Of a DNA stretch of 64,000 nt, positions 38,207-45,936 are shown in pieces. Under the pieces are notes generated by a model. That model made no database searches and was not told the origin of the DNA. It saw nothing but the letters and a program-made list of their open reading frames with translations. The DNA lies in the NCBI GenBank assembly GCA_963730995.1, contig CAVSUB010000009.1, forward strand, positions 124,001 to 188,000, given 5' to 3'. The translations under genes and the position numbers were made by a program. Each line of letters starts with the position of its first letter. Within the stretch, counting starts at the first letter, position 1. Source of the DNA: CAVSUB01 sp963730995. GTDB taxonomy: Bacteria > Acidobacteriota > Vicinamibacteria > Vicinamibacterales > 2-12-FULL-66-21.

Positions 38207-38695
38207 GTGTCGCGCGCAACAGCGCTTCTGCTCGTGCTCGTCGTAGGCGCCGTGGCAGCGTTCGCCTGGACGCGCTGGACGAGCGACGAGGCAGCGGTCG
38301 AGCGGCGCCTCCATGGGCTCGCCGCCGAAGTCAACGAGAGCACCATCGATGGCGCCGGCCTGAGGGCGCGCTCCGCACAGCTGGGGACCTACTTCACCGA
38401 TGATGTCGTGATCGATCTGGGAAAAGGCGCCGCAGCGATTCGCGGCCGCGCGACCGTGATGGACATGGCGTCCAGGCTGCAGCCGCGGACGTCCGCGTTC
38501 ACACTGCAGCTGACGGACATCGGCGTCGTCCTCGCGCCCGATCGGCTGTCGGGTAGTGTCGTGCTGACCGCAGAGTTCACGCGCCGGGGCGGGGGAGAGA
38601 ACGCGATCGACGCGCGCGAGCTTTCACTCGCTGTGACCAGGGCGGATGGTGACTGGCGCATCTCGCGCCTCACGGTGGTGGAGGCGTTCAAGTAA
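38207..38695 (+). CDS. NTF2-like (SnoaL-fold) membrane-anchored protein
   Basis: A 162-residue protein with a GTG start directly after the lepB stop. A signal anchor (ALLLVLVVGAVAAFAWTRW) is followed by an NTF2-like cone: VERRLHGLAAEVNESTID, LGTYFTDDVVIDLG, VMDMASRLQPRTSAFTLQLT and LSLAVTRADGDWRISRLTVV. Translational coupling to lepB is likely. No catalytic residues are evident. Confidence 0.75.
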   Translation: MSRATALLLVLVVGAVAAFAWTRWTSDEAAVERRLHGLAAEVNESTIDGAGLRARSAQLGTYFTDDVVIDLGKGAAAIRGRATVMDMASRLQPRTSAFTLQLTDIGVVLAPDRLSGSVVLTAEFTRRGGGENAIDARELSLAVTRADGDWRISRLTVVEAFK

Positions 38696-38721
38696 TTCCA
38701 CTCTTGCAGCACTGGGCGGCA

Positions 38722-38824
38722 GGGAGGTGGGGAGGAAGGGAGGAACTCTTCACTTGATGTAGTTTCGTTGATGTACCGCAGACGCTTTTGAGTCTTGAAG
38801 ATCCTTCCTACCTCCCGTCCCCCC
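38722..38824. terminator. Imperfect long stem-loop after the lepB gene pair
   Basis: GGGAGGTGGGGAGGAAGG (38722-38739) is nearly complementary to CCTTCCTACCTCCC (38803-38816). It lies 27 bases after the NTF2-like stop and before the peroxiredoxin leader, so it may act as a terminator or mRNA-stabilising element. Confidence 0.4.
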
Positions 38825-38900
38825 TGTTGAACGAAGTTTTGGTTGCCCGCTAACGCGGGTCCTCGTCTTTGATAACGTTGACGGAGGAGAACTCAAGAGC

Positions 38901-39383
38901 ATGCCGTTGAAGGTTGGAGATCTCGCCCCTGATTTCGAGCTTCGAAGCCATCGGGGCGGGACGGTCAAGCTGTCTGATTATCGAGGGAAGAAGAACGTTG
39001 TCGTCGCCTTCCATCCGCTCGCGTTCACGCCTGTGTGCGCGACGCAGATGGTGGGCTACCAGGCCGAGTTGCCGGCGTTCAATGCGGCGGATACGGTAGT
39101 GCTCGGCCTGAGCATCGACGCGCAGCCGGCGAAGAGCGCGTGGGCGAAGACGCTCGGGACCATCACGTTCGATCTGCTCAGCGATTTCTATCCGCACGGC
39201 GAGGTCGCGCGCAAGTTCGGCGTCTTCCGTGAAGGCGACGGCATTTCGGAACGAGCGATCTTTCTCGTCGACAAGCAGGGGCGTGTCGCGTGGATGAAAA
39301 CCTACGCAATCCCCGAGCAGCCGCCGATGTCCGAGCTCCTGGGCGCTGTTGCAGCCGTTGAGTCGGCGCGCAAGGGCGATTGA
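38901..39383 (+). CDS. Peroxiredoxin (AhpE/BCP-like)
   Basis: A 160-residue thiol peroxidase with a GGAGGAG ribosome site. FHPLAFTPVCATQM carries the peroxidatic Cys near residue 48, followed by LGLSIDAQPAKSAWAKTLG and ISERAIFLVDKQGRVAWMK. There is only one Cys near the active site and no clear resolving Cys, as in one-Cys AhpE-like enzymes. The stop TGA forms the first bases of a GC-rich tandem repeat. Confidence 0.92.
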   Translation: MPLKVGDLAPDFELRSHRGGTVKLSDYRGKKNVVVAFHPLAFTPVCATQMVGYQAELPAFNAADTVVLGLSIDAQPAKSAWAKTLGTITFDLLSDFYPHGEVARKFGVFREGDGISERAIFLVDKQGRVAWMKTYAIPEQPPMSELLGAVAAVESARKGD

Positions 39384-39593
39384 GCCGGGGTATGGGGCGG
39401 AGGCCGGGGGAATCGGCGCGCGGAGCGCGCCCTGCGAGGGAGCGGCGCGGGGCAAAGGGGCCCCGCAAGCGACTGAGCCGGGGTATGGGGCGGAGGCCGG
39501 GGGAATCGGCGCGCGGAGCGCGCCCTGCGAGGGAGCGGCGCGGGGCAAAGGGGTCCCCGCAAGCGACCGAGCCGGGGTATGGGGCGGAGCCCC
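39382..39593. repeat. 93-bp GC-rich tandem repeat, 2.3 copies
   Basis: Unit starts lie at 39382, 39475 and 39569; the spacings of 93 and 94 bases differ by one inserted T. Each unit begins GAGCCGGGGTATGGGGCGGA and contains GAGCGGCGCGGGGCAAAGGG. The first unit begins inside the peroxiredoxin stop codon. A word of about 36 bases is shared, in reverse, with the spacer at 43410-43504. Short Arg/Gly-rich frames here are not credible genes. Confidence 0.85.
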
Positions 39594-39749
39594 ATCTAAG
39601 TAAGAGGTGATGTCGAAGGCTGAAGGCGATGAGCCCTCAACCTTCGACGAACATGGCCGCGGACGCTGAGCGCCCGGGACTGCGGATAACGAGCCGGCGG
39701 AATTGGCTGACGAGGCGGGAGGTCAGCCGACCGGCACCGGTGGGTGTTC

Positions 39750-39989
39750 CTAGACGGCCACTCGCTTTCCGTGCGGCGACTGTTCGGTGACGCGCGCACT
39801 CTGGGAGCGGACGAACGTCCCGTCCCTGGTTTCCACCAGGAATCGGGCATCAACGAGGGACCCGAGCAGCGCCGTGCAAACGTCACTCTCGAGACCCCAG
39901 AGCCGACGCGCTTGAGCCGGAGTCAGGCGCAGCCCAGGCATTTCTACATACTCCCCCTGGATCCGCTGGAGAACTTCATCGATACGCAT
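39750..39989 (-). CDS. Small conserved hypothetical protein
   Basis: A 79-residue protein: MRIDEVLQRIQGEYVEMPGL, then RLTPAQARRLWGLESDVCTA and LLGSLVDARFLVETRDGTFV. This shape, a predicted winged-helix-like fold with an LTPxQARRLWGL core, recurs as a small hypothetical in many soil bacteria. It is the only plausible gene between the peroxiredoxin and the MacB-like operon. No function can be given. Confidence 0.6.
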   Translation of the reverse strand: MRIDEVLQRIQGEYVEMPGLRLTPAQARRLWGLESDVCTALLGSLVDARFLVETRDGTFVRSQSARVTEQSPHGKRVAV

Positions 39990-40355
39990 ACCGCTCTCCC
40001 GAGTCCTGACCGTCTGGCTAAAGCTTCGGTGTTCCCTCCAAAAGCAACCCTCGTACCGAGGCGAATTGGAGCTCCCGCGCGAGTAGTGTGCGCGTCTCTA
40101 ACTGGCTGCGAATCATTGCGTTAGGTGGAGCGTGGGGGCAGGCAGGTGTCTGCCGGGGCATGCCGTGTGCGCTCGCGCGCGTGTAAGGGTCTAGGTCGCG
40201 CTTGTCTGAAATCACTACTCGACGAAGCGCGACGGGATCAGGGATCTGCGGTCAGGGATCCGGAAGATCCGGATCCCGGAGGGAACGGCGCAGGAGTATT
40301 CCGATCCGGCTGGATGCATTTCGGATCCCTGATCCCGGATCCCTGATCCCGTGCT
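39990..40355. other. Intergenic spacer, repeats only
   Basis: No gene is seen. The first 240 bases show no recognisable element. The rest is the GGGATCA-based hairpin described separately. Confidence 0.5.
40233..40351. terminator. GGGATCA inverted repeat downstream of the MacAB-like operon
   Basis: CGGGATCAGGGATC (40233-40246) is exactly complementary to each of two tandem copies of GATCCCTGATCCCG (40324-40337 and 40338-40351). The element ends 4 bases from the stop of the last permease gene and uses the same word as the tract at 10564. It can fold into a large stem-loop and may act as an operon-end structure. Confidence 0.6.
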
Positions 40356-41540
40356 CTACAGTTGTCTCAACGCTGTAACGACCGGCAGTCGCGCAGCGCG
40401 GATGGCAGGCAGCAGACCGCCAGCCAGGCCCATGAGGATCGCGTACGTGAGGGCGGTTCCCAATAACGCGGGCGTGACGGCGAAGGCAAACGCGATTTGG
40501 CTGAACGATTGAAAGTTCATCGTCGCCGTCTCGTATCCATCGAAAGCGGCCCACGCAATCGCGCCGCCGATCAGGCCACCGACGAGACTGAGTAACGCTC
40601 CTTCAGCGAGCACGGACACGACCACTGGCAGGGCGCCGAACCCGAGCGCGCGCAGCGTCGCTATTTCACGCGTGCGGCTCGCGACGGCGGTGTACATCGT
40701 GATGATCGCCCCGAACACCGCGCCCACCCCCATCAGCAGCGCGATGATGCCGCCGATAGTGCGGATGATCCGCTGCAGTGTTTCTGTCTGGCTGCCGTAG
40801 TACTCGGGTGCGCGCATCGCCGATACGGTCAGCTGCGGATTCGCCGTCAACGAGTCCTTCAGCTGCTGGAAGGCGTCGGTAGACGCCAGCCGCGCGTACA
40901 CTGACTGGTAGCTGTTGCCCCGGCGAAACGCCGGCTGCAGCACTTTGACGTCGCACCACAACTCTGACTCCGACACGGAGCCGCCGTCCTCGAAGATGCC
41001 GACGAGCGTCCAGATGCTCTCGCCCCACTTCAGCGTCGTGCCGACGTTGAGGCCGACGAACTGACGCTGCGCGGCGCGTCCGGCGATCACTTCGTTTCTG
41101 CCGAACTCGATGTTCCGGCCCTCGACGATCTTCATCCGGTCGTGGACCTTGAACGCTTCAGCCGTCACGCCGCGAAGAGGCACGTTCGCGGCGCTCCCGG
41201 ACCGCTTGAGCGGGTGATCCACCACGACGAACAGCTCCGGCGACGTCAGGATCGCGCCGGAACCGTCGCGGCCGATGCCCGGCGCGTCCTGGATGATCCG
41301 GACGGCGTCGCCGGGCAGGCCGCTCGTCATCTCGGTGTCGCTCCCGGCCCGCATGATCAGGACCACGTTGGGATCGCCGGACGCCTTCATCGTCGCGTTC
41401 ACGCCTTCGGCGATCGAGAGCACCGCCACAAAGACGACCACGACGCCGGCGATGCCGATGACGGCGACGCTGGACGAGCCGAGACGGGCGCGGATGGAGC
41501 GAAGGTTGACGCTCGTGACGGCGATGATCTGCGAGAGCAT
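40356..41540 (-). CDS. MacB-like/FtsX ABC permease, second permease of the operon
   Basis: A 394-residue membrane protein: one N-terminal helix (SVAVIGIAGVVVVFVAVLSI), a periplasmic MacB_PCD-like core with DGSGAILTSPELFVVVDHPL, then three C-terminal helices with the FtsX block GGIIALLMGVGAVFGAIITM and SRTREIATLRALGFGALPVV. It is the last gene of a four-gene operon (membrane-fusion protein, ATPase, two permeases). The stop of the preceding permease abuts its start. Confidence 0.9.
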   Translation of the reverse strand: MLSQIIAVTSVNLRSIRARLGSSSVAVIGIAGVVVVFVAVLSIAEGVNATMKASGDPNVVLIMRAGSDTEMTSGLPGDAVRIIQDAPGIGRDGSGAILTSPELFVVVDHPLKRSGSAANVPLRGVTAEAFKVHDRMKIVEGRNIEFGRNEVIAGRAAQRQFVGLNVGTTLKWGESIWTLVGIFEDGGSVSESELWCDVKVLQPAFRRGNSYQSVYARLASTDAFQQLKDSLTANPQLTVSAMRAPEYYGSQTETLQRIIRTIGGIIALLMGVGAVFGAIITMYTAVASRTREIATLRALGFGALPVVVSVLAEGALLSLVGGLIGGAIAWAAFDGYETATMNFQSFSQIAFAFAVTPALLGTALTYAILMGLAGGLLPAIRAARLPVVTALRQL

Positions 41541-42707
41541 TCAGTTTCTCCTGAGCGCGTCGACGATACGCAGCCGGCTGGCCTGCCACGCGGGCAGGAA
41601 CCCGGAGCCGAGGCCGAGCGCAGCGACCAGGCCGATGCCGGCCAGCAGCGCGGGCGTCGGGAAGTAGAAAGCCGGCAGCAATCCGTGAGTCGGATCGCCC
41701 GTCATGGTGATGAACGCGTACGAGATCGCAAGACCCAGTCCGCCGCCAACCAGAGCGATGAGGGTCGATTCGAGCAACACCATCCGGAGGATGCGGCCTT
41801 CGCCGAATCCGAGCGTCTTCAGCACGGCGAGCTCGCTGATGCGCTCGCGTATGGCCTGCGCCATCGTATTACCTGCGACGAGCAGGATCGTGAACATCGC
41901 CATCGCAACGATCCACATCATGATCGAGCCGATGTCGCCGACCTGCTTCGCCCAGTCGGAGACGAAGGCCTTCTCGGTGTTCGTCTTCGTCTCCGACGGA
42001 GAGTTGGCGAACAACGCGTCGATCTTCGAGGCGATCTCCGGCGCGCGATCCGGGTTCGCGATCGTGAAGACGTACCAGTTGTAGCGATCGCGGAAGCCGC
42101 TTCGCTCGGGGATCGTTTCCCGCAGAAACTGATAGTTGAAAACCAGCTGGGTCTTGTCCGAGCCCTTGATTTTCGAATCGTAGATCCCGTCGATCGTGAA
42201 CTCCCACGGACCGCCATCGGGCCGGCGGTAGATCGTGCCCTGGACCGGAATCCGCTGCCCGACAGTGAACCCGTACTTCTTCGCGGTGTCGCTGCCGATG
42301 ATCGCGCCCGTCCTGTCCGCGAAAAATGCCTTCTTCTGTTCCTCAGGGAGATCGTATTCCTTTGAATAGATCCGCAGCCAGCTCTCGGGGTCGACCGCGA
42401 ACGTCGCGAACTGATTCCTGACGTCCTGGTAGTACCCGCCGAACCAGTTCGCGTGCGTGGTATCGGTCACGCCGTCGATCTGCCTGATTTGCGCCTCGTA
42501 TGACGCGGGCAGCGGGTTGATGATCGACACCTTGTCGATCACCATCAGCCGTCCCTGGCCGGCCATGTCCACGCCCATGGCGAAGGCCGCGCGGATCGCC
42601 ATCAGTACGCCGAACAGCAGGAACGCGAAGAAGATCGCGCCGACGGTGAAGAACGTCCGGAACTTCCGCCGGAGCAGATTGCGCCAGACGATGGGAAAGA
42701 ACCTCAT
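41541..42707 (-). CDS. MacB-like/FtsX ABC permease, first permease of the operon
   Basis: A 388-residue protein with the same four-helix architecture: TVGAIFFAFLLFGVLMAIRA, a large extracytoplasmic domain (YEAQIRQIDGVTDTTHANWF), then MWIVAMAMFTILLVAGNTMA with IRERISELAVLKTLGFGEGR. Its start overlaps the ATPase stop by 4 bases. With its partner it probably forms a heterodimeric channel. Confidence 0.9.
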   Translation of the reverse strand: MRFFPIVWRNLLRRKFRTFFTVGAIFFAFLLFGVLMAIRAAFAMGVDMAGQGRLMVIDKVSIINPLPASYEAQIRQIDGVTDTTHANWFGGYYQDVRNQFATFAVDPESWLRIYSKEYDLPEEQKKAFFADRTGAIIGSDTAKKYGFTVGQRIPVQGTIYRRPDGGPWEFTIDGIYDSKIKGSDKTQLVFNYQFLRETIPERSGFRDRYNWYVFTIANPDRAPEIASKIDALFANSPSETKTNTEKAFVSDWAKQVGDIGSIMMWIVAMAMFTILLVAGNTMAQAIRERISELAVLKTLGFGEGRILRMVLLESTLIALVGGGLGLAISYAFITMTGDPTHGLLPAFYFPTPALLAGIGLVAALGLGSGFLPAWQASRLRIVDALRRN

Positions 42708-43396
42708 GCGACTACCTCCTGCTGCACCAGCACGCCCTTTTCGAGGTGAAGCGTCCGTTTCGCGCGTACCGCCGCGTGCGGGTCGTGCGTAACCATCACG
42801 ATCGTCTTGCCGTGCTCCCGATTCAGCGTCTGGAGAAGGTCCAGGATCTCGTCGCCCGATTTGCGGTCGAGATCACCCGTCGGTTCGTCGCACAGCAGCA
42901 GTGTCGGATCGGTCACGATGGCACGCGCAATACCGACACGCTGTTCCTGGCCGCCCGAGAGCTGACGCGGGTAATGATTCATACGCTCTGCGAGCCCGAC
43001 GACCGAGAGCGCCACCTTCACGCGCTTCATCCGGTCGGCCTTCGACAGCTTTGTCAGGAGAAGCGGGAGCTCAACGTTGCGGGCGGCGGTCAGCACCGGC
43101 AACAGGTTGTACAACTGGAACACGAAGCCGATGTGCCGCGCGCGCCACGCCGAGAGACGCCCGCCCGAGAGCTTGTCGATCCGATCGTCGCCGACGGTAA
43201 TCGATCCTTCCGACGGCGTGTCGAGGCCGCCCAGCAGATTCAGCAGGGTTGTCTTGCCCGACCCCGACGGCCCCATCAGCGCGAGGTAGTCGCCTTCGGG
43301 AATATCGAGGTTCACTCCCTGCAGGACGTCGATCCGCTCGCCGCCCCGGTGATACACCTTATGAAGATCGCGTACGTTCACGAGCACACTGGACAT
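42704..43396 (-). CDS. ABC transporter ATP-binding protein (MacB/LolD type)
   Basis: A 230-residue ATPase: Walker A GPSGSGKTTLLN near residue 42, signature LSGGQEQRVGIARA near 145, Walker B LLLCDEPTGDLD, and the switch His in VTHDPHAAV. This sequence type belongs to the LolD/MacB group. It overlaps the next permease by 4 bases. The spacer to the upstream membrane-fusion gene holds a GC-rich repeat. Confidence 0.93.
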   Translation of the reverse strand: MSSVLVNVRDLHKVYHRGGERIDVLQGVNLDIPEGDYLALMGPSGSGKTTLLNLLGGLDTPSEGSITVGDDRIDKLSGGRLSAWRARHIGFVFQLYNLLPVLTAARNVELPLLLTKLSKADRMKRVKVALSVVGLAERMNHYPRQLSGGQEQRVGIARAIVTDPTLLLCDEPTGDLDRKSGDEILDLLQTLNREHGKTIVMVTHDPHAAVRAKRTLHLEKGVLVQQEVVA

Positions 43397-43409
43397 CGTT
43401 TCTCCTATA

Positions 43410-43504
43410 CCGGGGGGCTTCGCCCCGCCGGACCCCCCAGCGCCGTCGCTCGCGGGGGCCCTGTGCCCCGCTCCGCTCCGGCGGGCCGCGCCTGTGGCGC
43501 GGCT
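43410..43504. repeat. GC-rich intergenic repeat with hairpins
   Basis: The spacer between the fusion-protein and ATPase genes holds GGGGGGCTTCGCCCC and GCCGCGCCTGTGGCGCGGC hairpins. Its reverse complement contains GAGCGGAGCGGGGCACAGGG, almost the same as GAGCGGCGCGGGGCAAAGGG in the 39382 tandem repeat, and the similarity continues through CCCCGCgAGCGAC. Confidence 0.7.
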
Positions 43505-43514
43505 AGAGGGCGCC

Positions 43515-44756
43515 CTACTGCACCTTGATTTTGTCGCCGTCTTTCATCGTGGCCGGCGCGTCGAGGACGACGCGCTCGCCGGCCCGCACGCCTGACAGCA
43601 CGTCCACCTGTCCGCCGTTCTCGTCGCCGACGCTGACCGCGCGGCGCTCGACGCGGTCGCCATTCGTCACGAACACCACCGTTCGGCCGTCCACCGTGCG
43701 CACGGCGGCTTTCGGCACGGCCATCCGCGGAACCGCGGACGCCGCCGGGCCGGCGGGTTCCGCCTCCTTCAGGAGCGAAACCTTGACGCCCATGTCGGGA
43801 AGGATGCGGGGATCGAGCTTGTCGAATCCGATCCGCACCTTGACGGTCGCCTTCTGTCGATCCGCCGAGGGGATTGTCGTGATCACGTGCGCTGGAATCG
43901 TCCAATCGGTGTAAGCGTCGAGCACCGCTTCCACGCGCTGGGCGGGGTGCACACGGTTGATGTACGTCTCGCTGACGTCGACTTCGATCTCCAGCGAGCC
44001 CATGTCGACGATCGTGCAGATCCCCGTTCGCGTGAAGCCGCCCCCCGCGGACACCGGCGAAATCATCTCGCCCGGCTGCGCATCTTTGGAGATCGCGATG
44101 CCGTCGAACGGCGCACGCACCACCATGTCTGTCAGGTCGGTCTGCCGGGCGCGAACCATCGTTTCGTTGACCTGCACCTGCTGGTGCGCCACGGCGATGC
44201 GGGCCTTCAACGAATCGACGTCACCCTGCGCATCGTCGACTTCCGCCCTGCCGACGACTTTTTCCTGCATCAGACGCGAGCGCCGATCGAGCGTGAGCTC
44301 CGCCTGCTTGAGCCGCGCCTCGTCTTCGGCCGCGCCGCGCTGCGCTGCCGCCAGCTGCGCTTCGGCGACGGCGAGCGCCGCGCGGATCTGCGAATCGTCC
44401 AGCCGCGCCAGCACTTGGCCCTTGCGGATCTCTTTTCCCTCTTCGACGAACACCTCGAGCACCTTGCCGGTGACCTTGGAAGACACCGTCGCGCGGCGGC
44501 GTGCCGTCACGTACCCGGACGCGTTCAGCACGGAGCCTGCCGCCGCCCCGGGACCCGTGGCGCGCGCCGTCACGGCTGCGGTCTTGACCGCCGTCGCCTG
44601 CAGCGTCTGCGTCCAGAACCAGCCGGCCCCCCCAACCACGGCAAGCACCACGAGTCCGACGACGAGCCACACGCTCCCGCGCCGGCCCCCGGCTCGCGAG
44701 TCGGCGTCAATCTTGAGTGAAGCGAGGTCGTCTTTCAGGGTCGCCAAGGATGCCAA
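43515..44756 (-). CDS. Membrane-fusion (HlyD/MacA-like) protein
   Basis: A 413-residue periplasmic adaptor with a TTG start. One N-terminal helix (SVWLVVGLVVLAVVGGAGWF) is followed by a lipoyl half-motif (GYVTARRRATVSSKVTGKVL), a coiled coil (AVAEAQLAAAQRGAAEDEAR, LKQAELTLDRRSRLMQEKVV), a beta-barrel (RAPFDGIAISKDAQPGEMIS) and a membrane-proximal domain near the C-terminus. It begins the four-gene MacAB-like export operon. No outer-membrane channel gene is seen nearby. Confidence 0.92.
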   Translation of the reverse strand: MASLATLKDDLASLKIDADSRAGGRRGSVWLVVGLVVLAVVGGAGWFWTQTLQATAVKTAAVTARATGPGAAAGSVLNASGYVTARRRATVSSKVTGKVLEVFVEEGKEIRKGQVLARLDDSQIRAALAVAEAQLAAAQRGAAEDEARLKQAELTLDRRSRLMQEKVVGRAEVDDAQGDVDSLKARIAVAHQQVQVNETMVRARQTDLTDMVVRAPFDGIAISKDAQPGEMISPVSAGGGFTRTGICTIVDMGSLEIEVDVSETYINRVHPAQRVEAVLDAYTDWTIPAHVITTIPSADRQKATVKVRIGFDKLDPRILPDMGVKVSLLKEAEPAGPAASAVPRMAVPKAAVRTVDGRTVVFVTNGDRVERRAVSVGDENGGQVDVLSGVRAGERVVLDAPATMKDGDKIKVQ

Positions 44757-45363
44757 TGCCTTTGTGAGAATCCGTTGCCGAGGCTCTACCGTGCCGGTCC
44801 GCTATCAGACGCAATTGCTCCTTCCAGACATTCGTCGAACCTAAACGGGCCAGATCGACAACGCTCGTGCTGTTTTCACCAGGAACGGCGTGTCCAGGCA
44901 GGGTCGAAAACGGCCGGGCGCGGGGCCCAGCCTCGCAATCAGTATAGCGATTCTACGTTGGGTCCCGCTCCGGGTTCGGCGGTTCCCGGCGAGTGGCGGG
45001 GCGGCGGCGGTAAATGGGCTTTCACCCGCCGGGCCTGGGCGCGGCGTGGAGGGCTTTGGCGACGTCAGGTTGGAGCTCTTGCGGGTGACGGCCTGGGTAT
45101 GCTGGCGCTTGGGCACGCGGAGCCGACCCTCGATCCGCTCAACTCGGCAGCCCGACGGGGCTCGGCCGCGAGTTTGTTCCTGAATCCCGCACTGCCTGTA
45201 CGGGCCGCCGTTCGACTCCCCGGGAGCAGGGCTTCACGCCCTTGACAACCCGTGGCCGGAGGTCATACGTTCCCTCTTCACGCGGGCGGGGTCGAGTACG
45301 AGCGTCCAGGCGCCGCGTTCGCGCCTCTCTCAGCCGATTGCCGCCACCCAAGGCCACCCAAGT
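44757..45363. other. Long spacer upstream of the respiratory operon
   Basis: This 607-base spacer lies between the divergent exporter and respiratory operons. I found no conserved ORF on either strand; the open frames are Arg/Gly-rich and inconsistent. A promoter candidate for the respiratory operon lies at 45242-45271. Confidence 0.55.
45242..45271 (+). promoter_or_regulatory. Sigma-70-like promoter candidate for the respiratory operon
   Basis: TTGACA (45242-45247) is followed after 18 bases by TACGTT (45266-45271). The -35 is perfect and the -10 keeps TAnnnT. It lies about 90 bases upstream of the first gene of the operon. The same -35/-10 style occurs at 26464 and 63168. Confidence 0.45.
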
Positions 45364-45822
45364 ATGAGCACCGAGCACCCTCCCGAGGGCGCCGGCCCGC
45401 AGCCCCGCCGCGGCCCGTCGGTCGACCTCGACCCGACCGGGATCGTCACGGGGAAGGCTGCGGACAGACAACGCCGCCAGTTCCTGAACTATTCGTTCTA
45501 CCGGCTCGATCCGGTGTTCCGCCGGTTACCAGCCGACGAGCGGCGAGCGGCGACGGCCGGGTTCGTCGAACTGGTGCAGAAGTGGGAGTCTTCGGACGAC
45601 CTGATCCTCCGCACGTACTCGCTGGTGGGTCTGCGCGCGGACGTTGACTTCATGCTGTGGCGGATCGCGTTCGACTCTGACTACCCGCAAGAGTTCGTCG
45701 ATCTGGTGGGACGGCTGCGTTATACGGAGGCGAGCCTCTATACGCAGCGGGACACGCCGATGTTCGTGTGCGCGAAGGCGCCCATTGACGCTATCCTCGC
45801 GCAGCTGGCGAACATGGATTAG
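45364..45822 (+). CDS. Half-length chlorite-dismutase-superfamily-like protein
   Basis: A 152-residue protein. After a Pro/Gly-rich head, RRQFLNYSFYRLDPVFRRLP, RTYSLVGLRADVDFMLWRIA and SDYPQEFVDLVGRLRYTEAS resemble the first ferredoxin-like domain of chlorite dismutase/HemQ proteins. Those run to about 230-250 residues, and the second domain, which carries the haem-ligand His, is absent: the gene stops at 45822 and the next starts at 45937, leaving no room for it. So it should not bind haem as the family does. It precedes a respiratory operon, which suggests a regulatory or assembly role. The family call is from motif memory and is moderate. Confidence 0.6.
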   Translation: MSTEHPPEGAGPQPRRGPSVDLDPTGIVTGKAADRQRRQFLNYSFYRLDPVFRRLPADERRAATAGFVELVQKWESSDDLILRTYSLVGLRADVDFMLWRIAFDSDYPQEFVDLVGRLRYTEASLYTQRDTPMFVCAKAPIDAILAQLANMD

Positions 45823-45936
45823 TACCGCGGTGTTCGAGGCGTGTGTGTCCACACCACTGTGAGGGCGCGAGCTTGACTCCCGCGATGCGCGGATGGTACA
45901 AACGGCCACTTTTCAAACTCGAAGCGGGGGACAGGA

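Noticed and set aside
39349..39610. Small Arg/Gly-rich frames in the GC-rich tandem repeat
   Set aside because: The encoded peptides are just translations of the 93-bp repeat and have no start context or homology.
45120..45240. tRNA or RNA gene in the spacer upstream of the respiratory operon (GTTCGACTC-like segment)
   Set aside because: The segment resembles a T-loop but the flanking stems do not pair.
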